Source: Nitrosopumilus sp. b3 (GTDB lineage: Archaea > Thermoproteota > Nitrososphaeria > Nitrososphaerales > Nitrosopumilaceae). Taken from it: 64,000 nucleotides of DNA. Numbering within the stretch: position 1 is the first letter of the stretch; each line of letters opens with the position of its first letter. The notes under the pieces were generated by a model. That model saw only the letters and a list, made by a program, of their open reading frames with translations. It was not told where the DNA came from and made no database searches. Location: positions 124,001 through 188,000 of the forward strand of contig NZ_MU078693.1 in the NCBI RefSeq assembly GCF_014078525.1, in the 5' to 3' direction. This document shows positions 7,067 through 13,966 of the stretch, in pieces. Position numbers and translations under genes: made by a program.

Positions 7067-7186
7067 CTAACAACTACAGTTACTGTTATTATCCTTTTTA
7101 GGATTACATATTTTGCAATCTAACAAACATTTGTCTTCAGGACAATAACCACAAAACTGTTTCTTTGTTTGATTCAAATCTTTCAT
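7067..7186 (-). CDS. Cys-rich mini-protein, copy A (39 residues)
   Basis: Read from ATG 7186, the product is MKDLNQTKKQ followed by FCGYCPEDKCLLDCKICNP and a tail ending CSC: seven Cys in 39 residues. Two further copies in the window (12507-12617 and 24410-24520) keep the core KKQFCGYCPEDKCLLDC.ICNPK with many synonymous changes, which shows selection on the protein. The spacing CxxC-x4-C-x3-C-x2-C suggests a small metal-thiolate or zinc-knuckle protein. It is followed closely by a membrane protein gene. The start codon sits inside the palindromic operator of the divergent gene, so one bound regulator could control both directions. Confidence 0.8.
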   Translation of the reverse strand: MKDLNQTKKQFCGYCPEDKCLLDCKICNPKKDNNSNCSC

Positions 7187-7217
7187 TTGTAAAGTACTAT
7201 TGTTTAATATTAAATTT
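7180..7217 (+). promoter_or_regulatory. Divergent promoter: palindromic site and bidirectional TATA box
   Basis: CTTTCATTTGTAAA (7180-7193, two mismatches in the left half) is followed after 8 bases by GTTTAATAT (7202-7210), which serves the plus-strand gene starting at GTG 7231. The AT box continues as TTTAATATTAAA, itself symmetric, and read on the minus strand lies about 20-30 bases before the ATG of the Cys-rich mini-protein at 7186. The palindrome would then cover the start of the minus-strand transcript. Confidence 0.5.
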
Positions 7218-7230
7218 TTTTAGAAATTCT

Positions 7231-7824
7231 GTGGGAAAACAGGCAAGAAAAGAAAGAGTGCAGAATAGAAAAAATCATGTAAGAGATTTAGCTAACAAAA
7301 AACTAAAGAGTAAAATTATCATGTTTGGTATGCTGGGTGCCGTCGTAGCAATTGTAGGCTATTCTGCTTTTGTGTTTTCTGAAAACATGAGTAATGCCCC
7401 AGTTCCTCCATCAGGAATAGGCGTATTGGGAAGTGAACATTCTCACCAAGGAATAATGGCAATGATAAATGGAGAGATTATGGATTTCAGTACCACAGAT
7501 TTTCAGGTACGCGATAGGTTGATGCATTTTGAAGGACAGGAAGGATACACCATTCATAGACATGCTACAGGTGTTCCAGTAGGATACTTTTTAGAAACTC
7601 TTGGATTCCGATTTGATGATAATTGTATCTCTTTTGAAGGTGATGAGTTTTGTTCAGATGAAAATAACTCTTGGCAATTTTTTGTAAATAGAGAACCTAT
7701 CAATAACATTCAAGATTATGTGGGTAATGAAAATAACAGAATTTTAGTTACATATGGAAATCCAAGTTCTGCAGAACTGTCTGCGCAATTAGATATGGCA
7801 GACAATATGAATTTGAAAAAGTAA
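7231..7824 (+). CDS. Membrane-anchored extracytoplasmic protein, function unknown
   Basis: With the GTG start the product has 197 residues: a basic N-terminus (GKQARKERVQNRKNH), one membrane segment (about 30-50) and an outside domain of about 140 residues. The domain has clustered His (SEHSHQG, TIHRHATGVPVGYF) and two Cys (DDNCISFEGDEFCSD), which could bind metal. I do not know a family name. The frame is open to 7165, but the TATA box at 7202 would exclude earlier starts; GTG 7231 is 29 bases from it, like its neighbours. It is in the putative palindrome regulon and precedes a DUF192 gene. Confidence 0.7.
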   Translation: MGKQARKERVQNRKNHVRDLANKKLKSKIIMFGMLGAVVAIVGYSAFVFSENMSNAPVPPSGIGVLGSEHSHQGIMAMINGEIMDFSTTDFQVRDRLMHFEGQEGYTIHRHATGVPVGYFLETLGFRFDDNCISFEGDEFCSDENNSWQFFVNREPINNIQDYVGNENNRILVTYGNPSSAELSAQLDMADNMNLKK

Positions 7825-7852
7825 TTAGGATTTTTTGGTTTTAATATACATC

Positions 7853-8413
7853 ATGATCTATCAAAAACTAAATCTATCACGTGGAAAATTTTTTCTACTT
7901 ATCATCATTACTGTAGGGATTGTTTTTGGATCATTAAAAATTGGAATTATGTCTGATTGTTCATCTCAAGATAAAAAAATTAGAATTTTAAGTTGTACTG
8001 AAATAATCAATAGTCCTTCATATATTCAAGATAAAGCAATATTATCAATACAATCAAAAAATTCAATGATTTTGGTAGAGGCAGAAATTGCAGACGAACT
8101 TCAAGAACAAATCAAGGGACTAATGTTTAGACAGGATTTAGACTGGGGTAATGGCATGTTATTTGTGTATGAAAGTGAAAAGAAGAGATCGTTTTGGATG
8201 GAGAATACTCTGATTCCATTAGATATGTTGTTTATTGATACTGATTTTAGAATAATTGACATTAAAGAAAACGTACAACCATGTAAAACTGAAACTTGTC
8301 CAAGTTATCCTTCCAAACTTCCTTCAAAATATGTACTGGAAGTCAACGCAGGGTTTGTTATGATGAACAATATTGAAATTGGAGATTCAGTAATGTGGAA
8401 TTCTGAAAAATAA
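7853..8413 (+). CDS. DUF192 family exported protein
   Basis: The 186-residue protein has an N-terminal membrane segment (about 10-30) and a C-terminal DUF192 domain (about 75-185) with the family landmarks GLMFRQDL, GMLFVYE, FWMENTLIPLDMLFID and a DI.E....C region. The biochemical function of DUF192 is not settled. Two Cys pairs (DCSSQ...LSCTE before the domain, PCKTETC within it) may form disulfides, consistent with DsbA-type neighbours. ATG 7853 is preferred over TTG 7835. The gap to the preceding gene is only 28 bases, so they probably share the promoter at 7180-7217. Confidence 0.8.
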   Translation: MIYQKLNLSRGKFFLLIIITVGIVFGSLKIGIMSDCSSQDKKIRILSCTEIINSPSYIQDKAILSIQSKNSMILVEAEIADELQEQIKGLMFRQDLDWGNGMLFVYESEKKRSFWMENTLIPLDMLFIDTDFRIIDIKENVQPCKTETCPSYPSKLPSKYVLEVNAGFVMMNNIEIGDSVMWNSEK

Positions 8414-8420
8414 ATTGTTT

Positions 8421-9269
8421 TTATTTTTCCACAGGATTTCCTATCATGTTACCCCATTCAGTCCAAGAACCATCATAGTTTCGAACCTTAGGATATCCAA
8501 GTAGGTATTTTAGCACAAACCAGCTGTGAGAAGATCTTTCTCCAATTCTGCAATAACAAATTACATCTTTATCAGGAGTAACACCTTTTGGTTCATAGTT
8601 TTGTCTTAGTTCTTCGACTGCTTTGAAAGTTCCATCAGCATCATTGACTGCAGTTGCCCAGGGAATATTATTTGCTCCAGGAATATGTCCACCCCTTTGT
8701 GCATGCTCCATTGGATATTCTGGAGGAGCTGTAATTTGACCAGTGAATTCTGCAGGAGATCTAACATCAACCATCACAGTATCTTCTTTGTCTAATGCAC
8801 GACTTACATCAAACAGATAAGCTCTTAGTCCCTCATCCGGAGGCTGTGCAATGTATTTTGTTGGGGGCAATTGTGGTTCATCAGTTGTGTAATCTTTATT
8901 TTCTAATTCCCATTTCTTTCTTCCACCATTCATGATTTTGAGATTCTCATGACCGTAAATTTTGAAAACCCAAAAAACAAATGCTGCAAACCAATTGTTA
9001 AAATCGCCATATAGAATTACTTCAGTATCAGCTGTAATTCCATTTTTAGCCATCAAGTCCTCAAATTGTTTTTTACCGATTATATCTCTTGTAACAGGAT
9101 CATTAATGTCACGCTTCCACCAAATCAGAGTTGCGCCTTTAATGTGACCCTTTTGATATCCATTAACGGGATCATAGTCAACTTCTACTAATTTTCTATT
9201 TTCATTTGGGGGATTTTGTGATACCCATTCAGTATCAACTAAAACTTCGGGATGTGCGTAATTAACCAT
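8421..9269 (-). CDS. Thiosulfate/mercaptopyruvate sulfurtransferase (two rhodanese domains)
   Basis: The 282-residue protein has an inactive-type N-terminal and an active C-terminal rhodanese domain. The catalytic Cys lies in the loop CYCRIGERSSHSW, which has the length of thiosulfate-using rhodaneses. It moves sulfane sulfur from thiosulfate or similar donors to thiols or cyanide. No signal peptide is seen, so it is cytoplasmic. ATG 9269 is chosen over TTG 9275 because it fits the TATA box at 9290-9298 (29 bases). It has a copy of the regional palindrome, linking sulfur transfer to the thiol/copper genes. A paralogue lies at 42350-43126. Confidence 0.85.
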   Translation of the reverse strand: MVNYAHPEVLVDTEWVSQNPPNENRKLVEVDYDPVNGYQKGHIKGATLIWWKRDINDPVTRDIIGKKQFEDLMAKNGITADTEVILYGDFNNWFAAFVFWVFKIYGHENLKIMNGGRKKWELENKDYTTDEPQLPPTKYIAQPPDEGLRAYLFDVSRALDKEDTVMVDVRSPAEFTGQITAPPEYPMEHAQRGGHIPGANNIPWATAVNDADGTFKAVEELRQNYEPKGVTPDKDVICYCRIGERSSHSWFVLKYLLGYPKVRNYDGSWTEWGNMIGNPVEK

Positions 9270-9289
9270 AATCAAAATAACGTTAGTGG

Positions 9290-9320
9290 ATATTTAATTC
9301 ATATACTTTACAATTACAAA
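9290..9320 (-). promoter_or_regulatory. Operator plus TATA box for the rhodanese gene
   Basis: TTTACAATTACAAA (9307-9320) has one perfect half and one degenerate half. On the minus strand ATTAAATAT (9298-9290), identical to the box before the cupredoxin gene at 671, follows after 8 bases. Confidence 0.55.
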
Positions 9321-9372
9321 AATTGAACATAGGATTAATTTAAATTCTTCAAGGAGGTTATCAATTTAGATT

Positions 9373-9588
9373 TTAAACAGATGTCCAACCAAACTGATTT
9401 GATACATTACCCCAAAATGCTCCAAGTATTGATGATTTGGAAACAGATTTTCGGATAAGTTATTTTCTTGATTTTTGTTTGAGATTAGATTTTGATATGA
9501 GAGTGCTTATTGCAGATATGTGATCTGGTTCAAATGCATGTTGGATCCCAACTGCAAGTCCAAACCCAATTATTAATACGGGAGTCAA
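9373..9588 (-). pseudogene. Remnant of a NicO/UreH-like metal transporter
   Basis: On the minus strand a frame ending at 9460 reads LIIGFGLAVGIQHAFEPDHI followed by SAIST, the first membrane segment and the HxxxxDH signature of NicO/UreH-type nickel-cobalt transporters. After the stop a second frame reads SKSSILGAFWG, the start of the next conserved segment (normally followed by GHT), and then drifts to noise and a stop at 9373. The rest of the gene (more than 150 residues in this family) is absent. It is a truncated, frameshifted copy. The remaining bases between 9270 and 9726 show nothing else. Confidence 0.65.
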
Positions 9589-9726
9589 TATTCCAATTTG
9601 TTCTTCTTCTATGAGGTATCAAAGATATTAGGCCTGTGAAACTAATAAAAATTTCAAAATAAGTCCATAGAGATTTTTACTATCTGATGATAAAATAGAT
9701 ACAAAGAATAAAGAAAAGAGTATTGC

Positions 9727-10572
9727 CTAAAGTTTTGGCATTAAACTTAGTCGAGATTTTGCAGATACTACAATTACAGATGTGATTGCAACAACCATTA
9801 TCAAGACAGCAATTGTACCAAACTCAGGTACTACTTGTTTTGTAGTGATTTCTCCAGGGCTGGTAACATACAATTCATCATGACCAAATCCCACAGATTC
9901 AATGGTAATATTTACAGGCATTGAATCTGAAGCATCCATTGACAAAGGAGTTGTAGTATGACTATTTGTCAAAGTTCCTTTGTGCATGTGTCCTTCCTCA
10001 TCTAGTACAATTTGAGAATCCTGTAAAGCCTTGATGTTGTAAGTAATATGTTCTACACCATTACCGTCTAAGTCAGTAAGAGTAAGATCAATTGTCATTA
10101 CTTCATTTGCAACACCATCACTTGTTTGAATTTCTGCAATTATGTCATCTAGTGAGTAAGGAGCTGAAGTTGCTGGTTGTGCACCTGCCTCTTGCACTAC
10201 AATCAAACCTTGCATCCAAGGATGAACCATACAGAAGTATGGTACTTCACCTACAGTATCTGGACTCCATTCGTATGAACCATCTACCATTAGTAGACTA
10301 GTATCAAATATTCCATCAGGTCCACCATCTGGAGTTCCTGATGTGAATGTATGTGCTGCACTATCAGTGTTTGTCATAATTACGACACCACCAACATCAA
10401 CTGTTGCAGTACTTGGAATGTAACATCCATCTGCAGTTTCTTCACAACCTGGTGCGCCAGAACCTACAGCAGGTTCGATTGTTACTTGTGCAAAAGCTGT
10501 TGGAGTACCTAACATAATAGCCGATACAGAAACAGCTGCAAGTAGAAACACAATATTTGTTTGCATTTTCAT
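9727..10572 (-). CDS. Secreted cupredoxin with PEFG-type C-terminal anchor
   Basis: With the Met at 10572 the product has 281 residues: a signal peptide ending near AFAQV, a blue-copper domain (about 30-130) with AAHTFTSG and PYFCMVHPWMQGLI supplying His, Cys, His and Met ligands, a second beta domain of about 100 residues, and a C-terminal VPEFGTIA segment plus membrane helix and basic tail, the archaeal PEFG sorting signal. It is thus a surface-attached copper protein. The frame is open to ATG 10629, but the upstream residues do not resemble a signal peptide, and a TATA-like box (TTTTTTATG near 10600) fits the later start. Confidence 0.8.
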   Translation of the reverse strand: MKMQTNIVFLLAAVSVSAIMLGTPTAFAQVTIEPAVGSGAPGCEETADGCYIPSTATVDVGGVVIMTNTDSAAHTFTSGTPDGGPDGIFDTSLLMVDGSYEWSPDTVGEVPYFCMVHPWMQGLIVVQEAGAQPATSAPYSLDDIIAEIQTSDGVANEVMTIDLTLTDLDGNGVEHITYNIKALQDSQIVLDEEGHMHKGTLTNSHTTTPLSMDASDSMPVNITIESVGFGHDELYVTSPGEITTKQVVPEFGTIAVLIMVVAITSVIVVSAKSRLSLMPKL

Positions 10573-11051
10573 TGATTGAACATTTTTATGTAGACATAAA
10601 AAACTTGTCATTGTAATCTGATTATGCATTTATTGCATAGTCTTCATTTCAGCAGTAGTGATCATTTACTACTGCTGTATTGTTTTAACTAGTGTAAAAT
10701 AAAAAAAATTTTTGAAATGATGAGATTAATTATTGTTGGAAAAAAATTAATCAGCACAAGCTATTGATTGTACACTGGAATGAAGTGTAATTCCTAAATT
10801 AGATAAAATAACTTGGAGAGTGTTGAGTTTATTCTATATTATCATCTCCTACAAGTATTAATGAATTTTTTGTACACATTCACACAGGTTGTATTTTTCA
10901 GCATTGTTTATTTTAGGAAATGGACATACTTAGATTGTAATATTTACATTTGAAAAAAATAGTCTATGATAAATAAATCAGGATATTTACAAATGTAAAC
11001 AGAATGTATTAGCAAATAACACAATCAATTTTTGATACTATTTATTTTAAA
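10573..11051. other. Gene-poor stretch with an orphan palindrome promoter
   Basis: About 480 bases hold no complete gene. On the minus strand a short frame without a start reads CPFPKINNAEKYNLCECVQ and ends near 10860; it may be a relic of a Cys-containing peptide. The stretch contains the palindromic site at 10986-10999 and a half-degenerate one at 10943-10956. See the separate promoter entry. Confidence 0.4.
10969..10999 (-). promoter_or_regulatory. Orphan palindrome plus TATA-like box
   Basis: TTTACAAATGTAAA (10986-10999) is a strong site. On the minus strand TTTATTTAT (10977-10969) follows after 8 bases. The predicted transcript would start near 10950, about 380 bases before the cupredoxin start, with no intact gene in between. 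Confidence 0.45.
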
Positions 11052-11699
11052 TTAATTTTGAAGCAAGTTTATCTTTTCTTCAAATATAGATAAGGATTGC
11101 AATCCCACAATTTTTTCATAATTACCATCTGAATCTATCATTATGAATGTTGGGATTTTATTAATTCCATTCTTTTTTGCCTCATATGTGCTATATTTTA
11201 CCTTTTTTTCATATTTTTTAGAATCTAGACATTCTTCAAATGATTTGGAATCCAAATTAAGATCTATTGCATATTGTTTAAGACGATCAACATCAAATTT
11301 GTCTTCTGCAAAATCACGAAATAATACATCATGATAATTCCAGTATTGTTTTTGATCATTAGCACAATATGATGCAAAAGAAGCAAAGGGGGTATTTTTT
11401 GTAAGTTGTGTATCTATGAAAATCATATTGAGTTTTCCCTGTTCAACATAATTTGCGATTATATATGGTCTAGTTTCTTGAAACCATTTTTGACATTCCA
11501 TACATTGATAGTTTCCAAACTCAATCAGTGTAATGGGTGCTACAGGTGAACCCAAAAATGGAGAACCTAACGACGTAGTAATGGTTCCAAAATTTTTACT
11601 AGTTACAATTGAGACATTAGATGATGTCAGAAAAACAGCATATGTTGCAAATCCGATGATTATTAATAAAATCACCACAAAATATCTTTTCAAGATCAA
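11052..11699 (-). CDS. DsbA-like thioredoxin-fold protein (CMEC)
   Basis: The 215-residue protein has an N-terminal membrane segment (about 5-25) and a DsbA domain with the redox pair CMEC in FGNYQCMECQKW, and a KIPTFIMID cis-Pro loop. Motif context matches the protein at 1191-1883 (same TSLGSP linker and YQC..C.KWF), so the two are paralogues with different dipeptides between the cysteines (PS versus ME), likely giving different redox potentials. The start is TTG (11699 or 11693); no ATG is available. The TATA-like box at 11715-11723 is 24 bases away, behind the regional palindrome. Confidence 0.8.
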   Translation of the reverse strand: MILKRYFVVILLIIIGFATYAVFLTSSNVSIVTSKNFGTITTSLGSPFLGSPVAPITLIEFGNYQCMECQKWFQETRPYIIANYVEQGKLNMIFIDTQLTKNTPFASFASYCANDQKQYWNYHDVLFRDFAEDKFDVDRLKQYAIDLNLDSKSFEECLDSKKYEKKVKYSTYEAKKNGINKIPTFIMIDSDGNYEKIVGLQSLSIFEEKINLLQN

Positions 11700-11714
11700 A
11701 AATTAGGTTTAGAA

Positions 11715-11745
11715 CTTATTATTATTTTCAGTTTACAATTGTAAT
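11715..11745 (-). promoter_or_regulatory. Operator plus TATA-like box for the CMEC DsbA gene
   Basis: TTTACAATTGTAAT (11732-11745) has one mismatch from the perfect palindrome. On the minus strand AATAATAAG (11723-11715) follows after 8 bases and serves as a weaker TATA-like box. Confidence 0.5.
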
Positions 11746-11754
11746 GCAATATCA

Positions 11755-12009
11755 TTAATGTTCTACATCAAACCAGTTTTGTTTTTGTTCTTCACTACCA
11801 TGTTGATTGTATGTATTATCCCAACGTTTCCAAATCACGGCTAGATGTATCCATATTGTCAATATTTAGTACATTCATTATTTGAATTTTGTAATTTTTC
11901 TGAATCTGAAGACTCGACCAAAAAACTATCAACAATCAGTTATTGAGCAAACAATTGCTATTGAGACAATAATTAGGAATTTCATTTTGTTTTCACTTCT
12001 AATTCTCAT
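11755..12009 (-). pseudogene. Decayed gene for a small secreted protein
   Basis: The minus strand starts MRIRSENKMKFLIIVSIAI and VCSITDC, a typical signal peptide with a lipobox-like Cys, and then hits a stop. Protein-like sequence goes on in other frames: ESSDSEKLQNSNNECTKY, and finally LAVIWKRWDNTYNQHG followed by SEEQKQNWFDVEH and a stop at 11755. The pieces are in order but separated by stops and frame changes. The last piece could also be expressed alone from TTG 11862 (35 residues). From 12010 to 12263 I see nothing else. Confidence 0.45.
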
Positions 12010-12263
12010 CTTATTGTAGAGACAATTAAGCTTTCAAAGATCGTAATCAAGTCAGATCAGAACTCTTGGTTCACAGACAAACAATCATTTTACAGTAGTT
12101 GGCCTATGCACCAACAATCAAGATTGAAACATCTAGGATGCAATATAATTTAGGATTCGCATACGATTTAGATCCTTAACTGAGAATAGAAAAACATAGA
12201 GGGAACTTGGGTTTAGTTTTTTTAAACACTAAACTCTTAAGTTCATAAAAAAATTATCTATTC

Positions 12264-12494
12264 ATGGCAGTTAAAATTATCATAATTGGGGTTTTAGTAT
12301 TTGTAATATCCTTTGTGATATACAGTGCATATTCTATCAATAACCCGCAATCGGATCCTCAAAGAATAGAAAAAATACAAGATCTTGTTTCACTTCAAAT
12401 CGAAAATTGCCTAAAAGAAAATCACTCCATAGAAATCTGTGATGCATCAATTGAAGAGTTTGTAGAAATTGCACGATTGGAACTTGACAAATAG
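12264..12494 (+). CDS. Small single-helix membrane protein
   Basis: The 76-residue protein has one N-terminal membrane segment (about 4-24) and a charged outside or cytoplasmic tail with two Cys spaced 11 apart (ENCLKEN...EICDAS) that could form a disulfide. No family is recognised. It starts with ATG after an AT-rich stretch, and a Cys-rich mini-protein gene converges on it. Confidence 0.55.
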   Translation: MAVKIIIIGVLVFVISFVIYSAYSINNPQSDPQRIEKIQDLVSLQIENCLKENHSIEICDASIEEFVEIARLELDK

Positions 12495-12506
12495 TAGTGC
12501 TAGAAC

Positions 12507-12617
12507 CTAACAATCACATTTGCATTCTTTACCAAACTTTGGATTACAAATTTCACAATCTAAGAGACATTTGTCTTCAGGACAATAACCACAAAACTGC
12601 TTTTTCTTTGATTCCAA
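12507..12617 (-). CDS. Cys-rich mini-protein, copy B (36 residues)
   Basis: From TTG 12617 the product is MESKKKQFCGYCPEDKCLLD followed by CEICNPKFGKECKCDC: eight Cys in 36 residues. It shares its core with copies at 7067-7186 and 24410-24520, and is nearest to the latter (KKKQFCGYC, CNPKFGK). A TATA-like box (TATATTATA) lies 28 bases before the TTG, supporting a leaderless transcript and the unusual start. A truncated YnfA-like gene is divergent to it, as a complete YnfA-like gene lies near copy C, so this is probably the surviving part of a duplicated segment. Confidence 0.75.
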   Translation of the reverse strand: MESKKKQFCGYCPEDKCLLDCEICNPKFGKECKCDC

Positions 12618-12671
12618 CCAATTAATCTTAATTAGTTATAATATAGAATCTTTATTCCATTTTGGTATTAA

Positions 12672-12821
12672 ATGGGTAAACAGCCAAAGAATTTTTTCAT
12701 TTCAATTCTGTTATTCTTTCTAGCAGGTCTTTGCGAGATTGGTGGAGGATATCTTGTATGGAAGTGGTTGCGTGATCACAAAGGAAAGGTTTTGGGTCTG
12801 ATTGGAGGGTTGATTTTTTAA
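12672..12821 (+). pseudogene. Truncated YnfA-like (UPF0060) gene
   Basis: The 49-residue frame [20 protein letters not shown] / [18 protein letters not shown] aligns closely with the first half of the intact protein at 25665-26021, then stops after GLIGGLIF, where the second of four membrane segments should continue. Bases after the stop show no further similarity by eye. It is a broken paralogue of the tandem SMR-like pair at 25.7-26.3 kb. Confidence 0.7.
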
Positions 12822-13028
12822 TCATAATATTTTTTGAATCGTTGATTGTATTTTTTACAGATTCATCTTCCAAAAAAAAATTTCACTGTTAGTAATAGTT
12901 TTTTTGAATATTTATTCACTACGTTTTATTGTTGTACTAATTTTTTGTGGAAATGATTTTAAAAAATAGATTTAATTCAAACAACTCATCAACATAAACC
13001 TCTAATACAATCAACTGAGAACTACAAT

Positions 13029-13565
13029 GTGAATAAAATCAGAATAATTTTATTTTTCATTTTTCTAGGGGTTTTTTCTGTCACATATCAAATTGGCTCA
13101 ATGTCAGATGTAAGTGAAGATGAAGCAAATATCTTCATGGATGAATTCGAAGAACTTGTTTCAAATATTGATGCATTTGGAATTTTTGTACATAATACAA
13201 CAATTGCTCTACCAATGTTTATTCCAGGATTTGGAGTTGCATGGGGACTCTTCTCTTCATGGTCAACGGGATTTGCCTTTGCTGCAATATCTGCCACAAC
13301 ACCTGAACTAGAAAGCATTCCACCACTTTCAATTCTTTTCTTATCCCCCTTTGGATTAATGGAACTTGTTGCATATTCAATGGGAATCTCTAGAAGCTTT
13401 ATTCTGATCAGAGTAATTTATAAAAAAATTAATCTCATTCCACTTATCAAACCAACGGCAATAGAAATTGGAATTATGCTAGCACTTCTTTTGGCAGGAG
13501 GATATATCGAATTTTACATGTTAGAATTTGCTCAAGAACAAAGTCTTGAGATGCCAGGTTTTTAA
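13029..13565 (+). CDS. SpoIIM/DUF95-like membrane protein
   Basis: The 178-residue protein has about four to five membrane segments. The order of an early amphipathic segment (DEFEELVSNIDAFGIFVHNTTIAL), a glycine-rich helix (PGFGVAWGLFSSWSTG), LFLSPFGLMEL and a last helix resembles the SpoIIM/DUF95 family (HNN..V...F..G...G...N...G....PHG..EL). The cellular role of archaeal members is not known. The start is GTG; the overlapping ATG two bases earlier is out of frame. It stands alone. Confidence 0.65.
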   Translation: MNKIRIILFFIFLGVFSVTYQIGSMSDVSEDEANIFMDEFEELVSNIDAFGIFVHNTTIALPMFIPGFGVAWGLFSSWSTGFAFAAISATTPELESIPPLSILFLSPFGLMELVAYSMGISRSFILIRVIYKKINLIPLIKPTAIEIGIMLALLLAGGYIEFYMLEFAQEQSLEMPGF

Positions 13566-13707
13566 TTTTTTTAGAGTATGAATTTAAGATTGAAAAACAA
13601 GAATTAGTTAACGAGATTTTATTTCTGATGAATTTTGGTAGTGTTACTTGTTAAATTTACCAAATCTCTAATTCTTTTGTCAAATACTAAACAAGAATGC
13701 CTGCGTT

Positions 13708-13881
13708 TTATCGTTCTAGGAATCTGTCAGATTCTACAGCTGCGGGTTAGATTCTGTCATTTACATCAGCCATAACAACTTCAACTGGAATTGATCCAGT
13801 TTTTCTAACTGTTGCATGAATTTCAGAGTCAACAAAATCTAAATTTCGATACTCAAAACTCCAATCATTATAACTATAAAA
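13708..13881 (-). pseudogene. Short gene remnant with in-frame stop
   Basis: A minus-strand frame without a start codon reads SYNDWSFEYRNLDFVDSEIH, ATVRKTGSIPVEVVMADVND and RI, then a TAA (13747-13749), and goes on in frame as PAAVESDRFLER to a second stop. Protein-like composition on both sides of the stop suggests a C-terminal fragment with a nonsense mutation. I cannot name the parent family. The rest of 13566-13966 shows nothing. Confidence 0.35.
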
Positions 13882-13966
13882 TCACCAATTAGAAAATATT
13901 TGAAACAATACTAAACATTGTATTCTACTAACAGTAAAATAAAAAGAAAAAAAAGATGTTAAAAGA

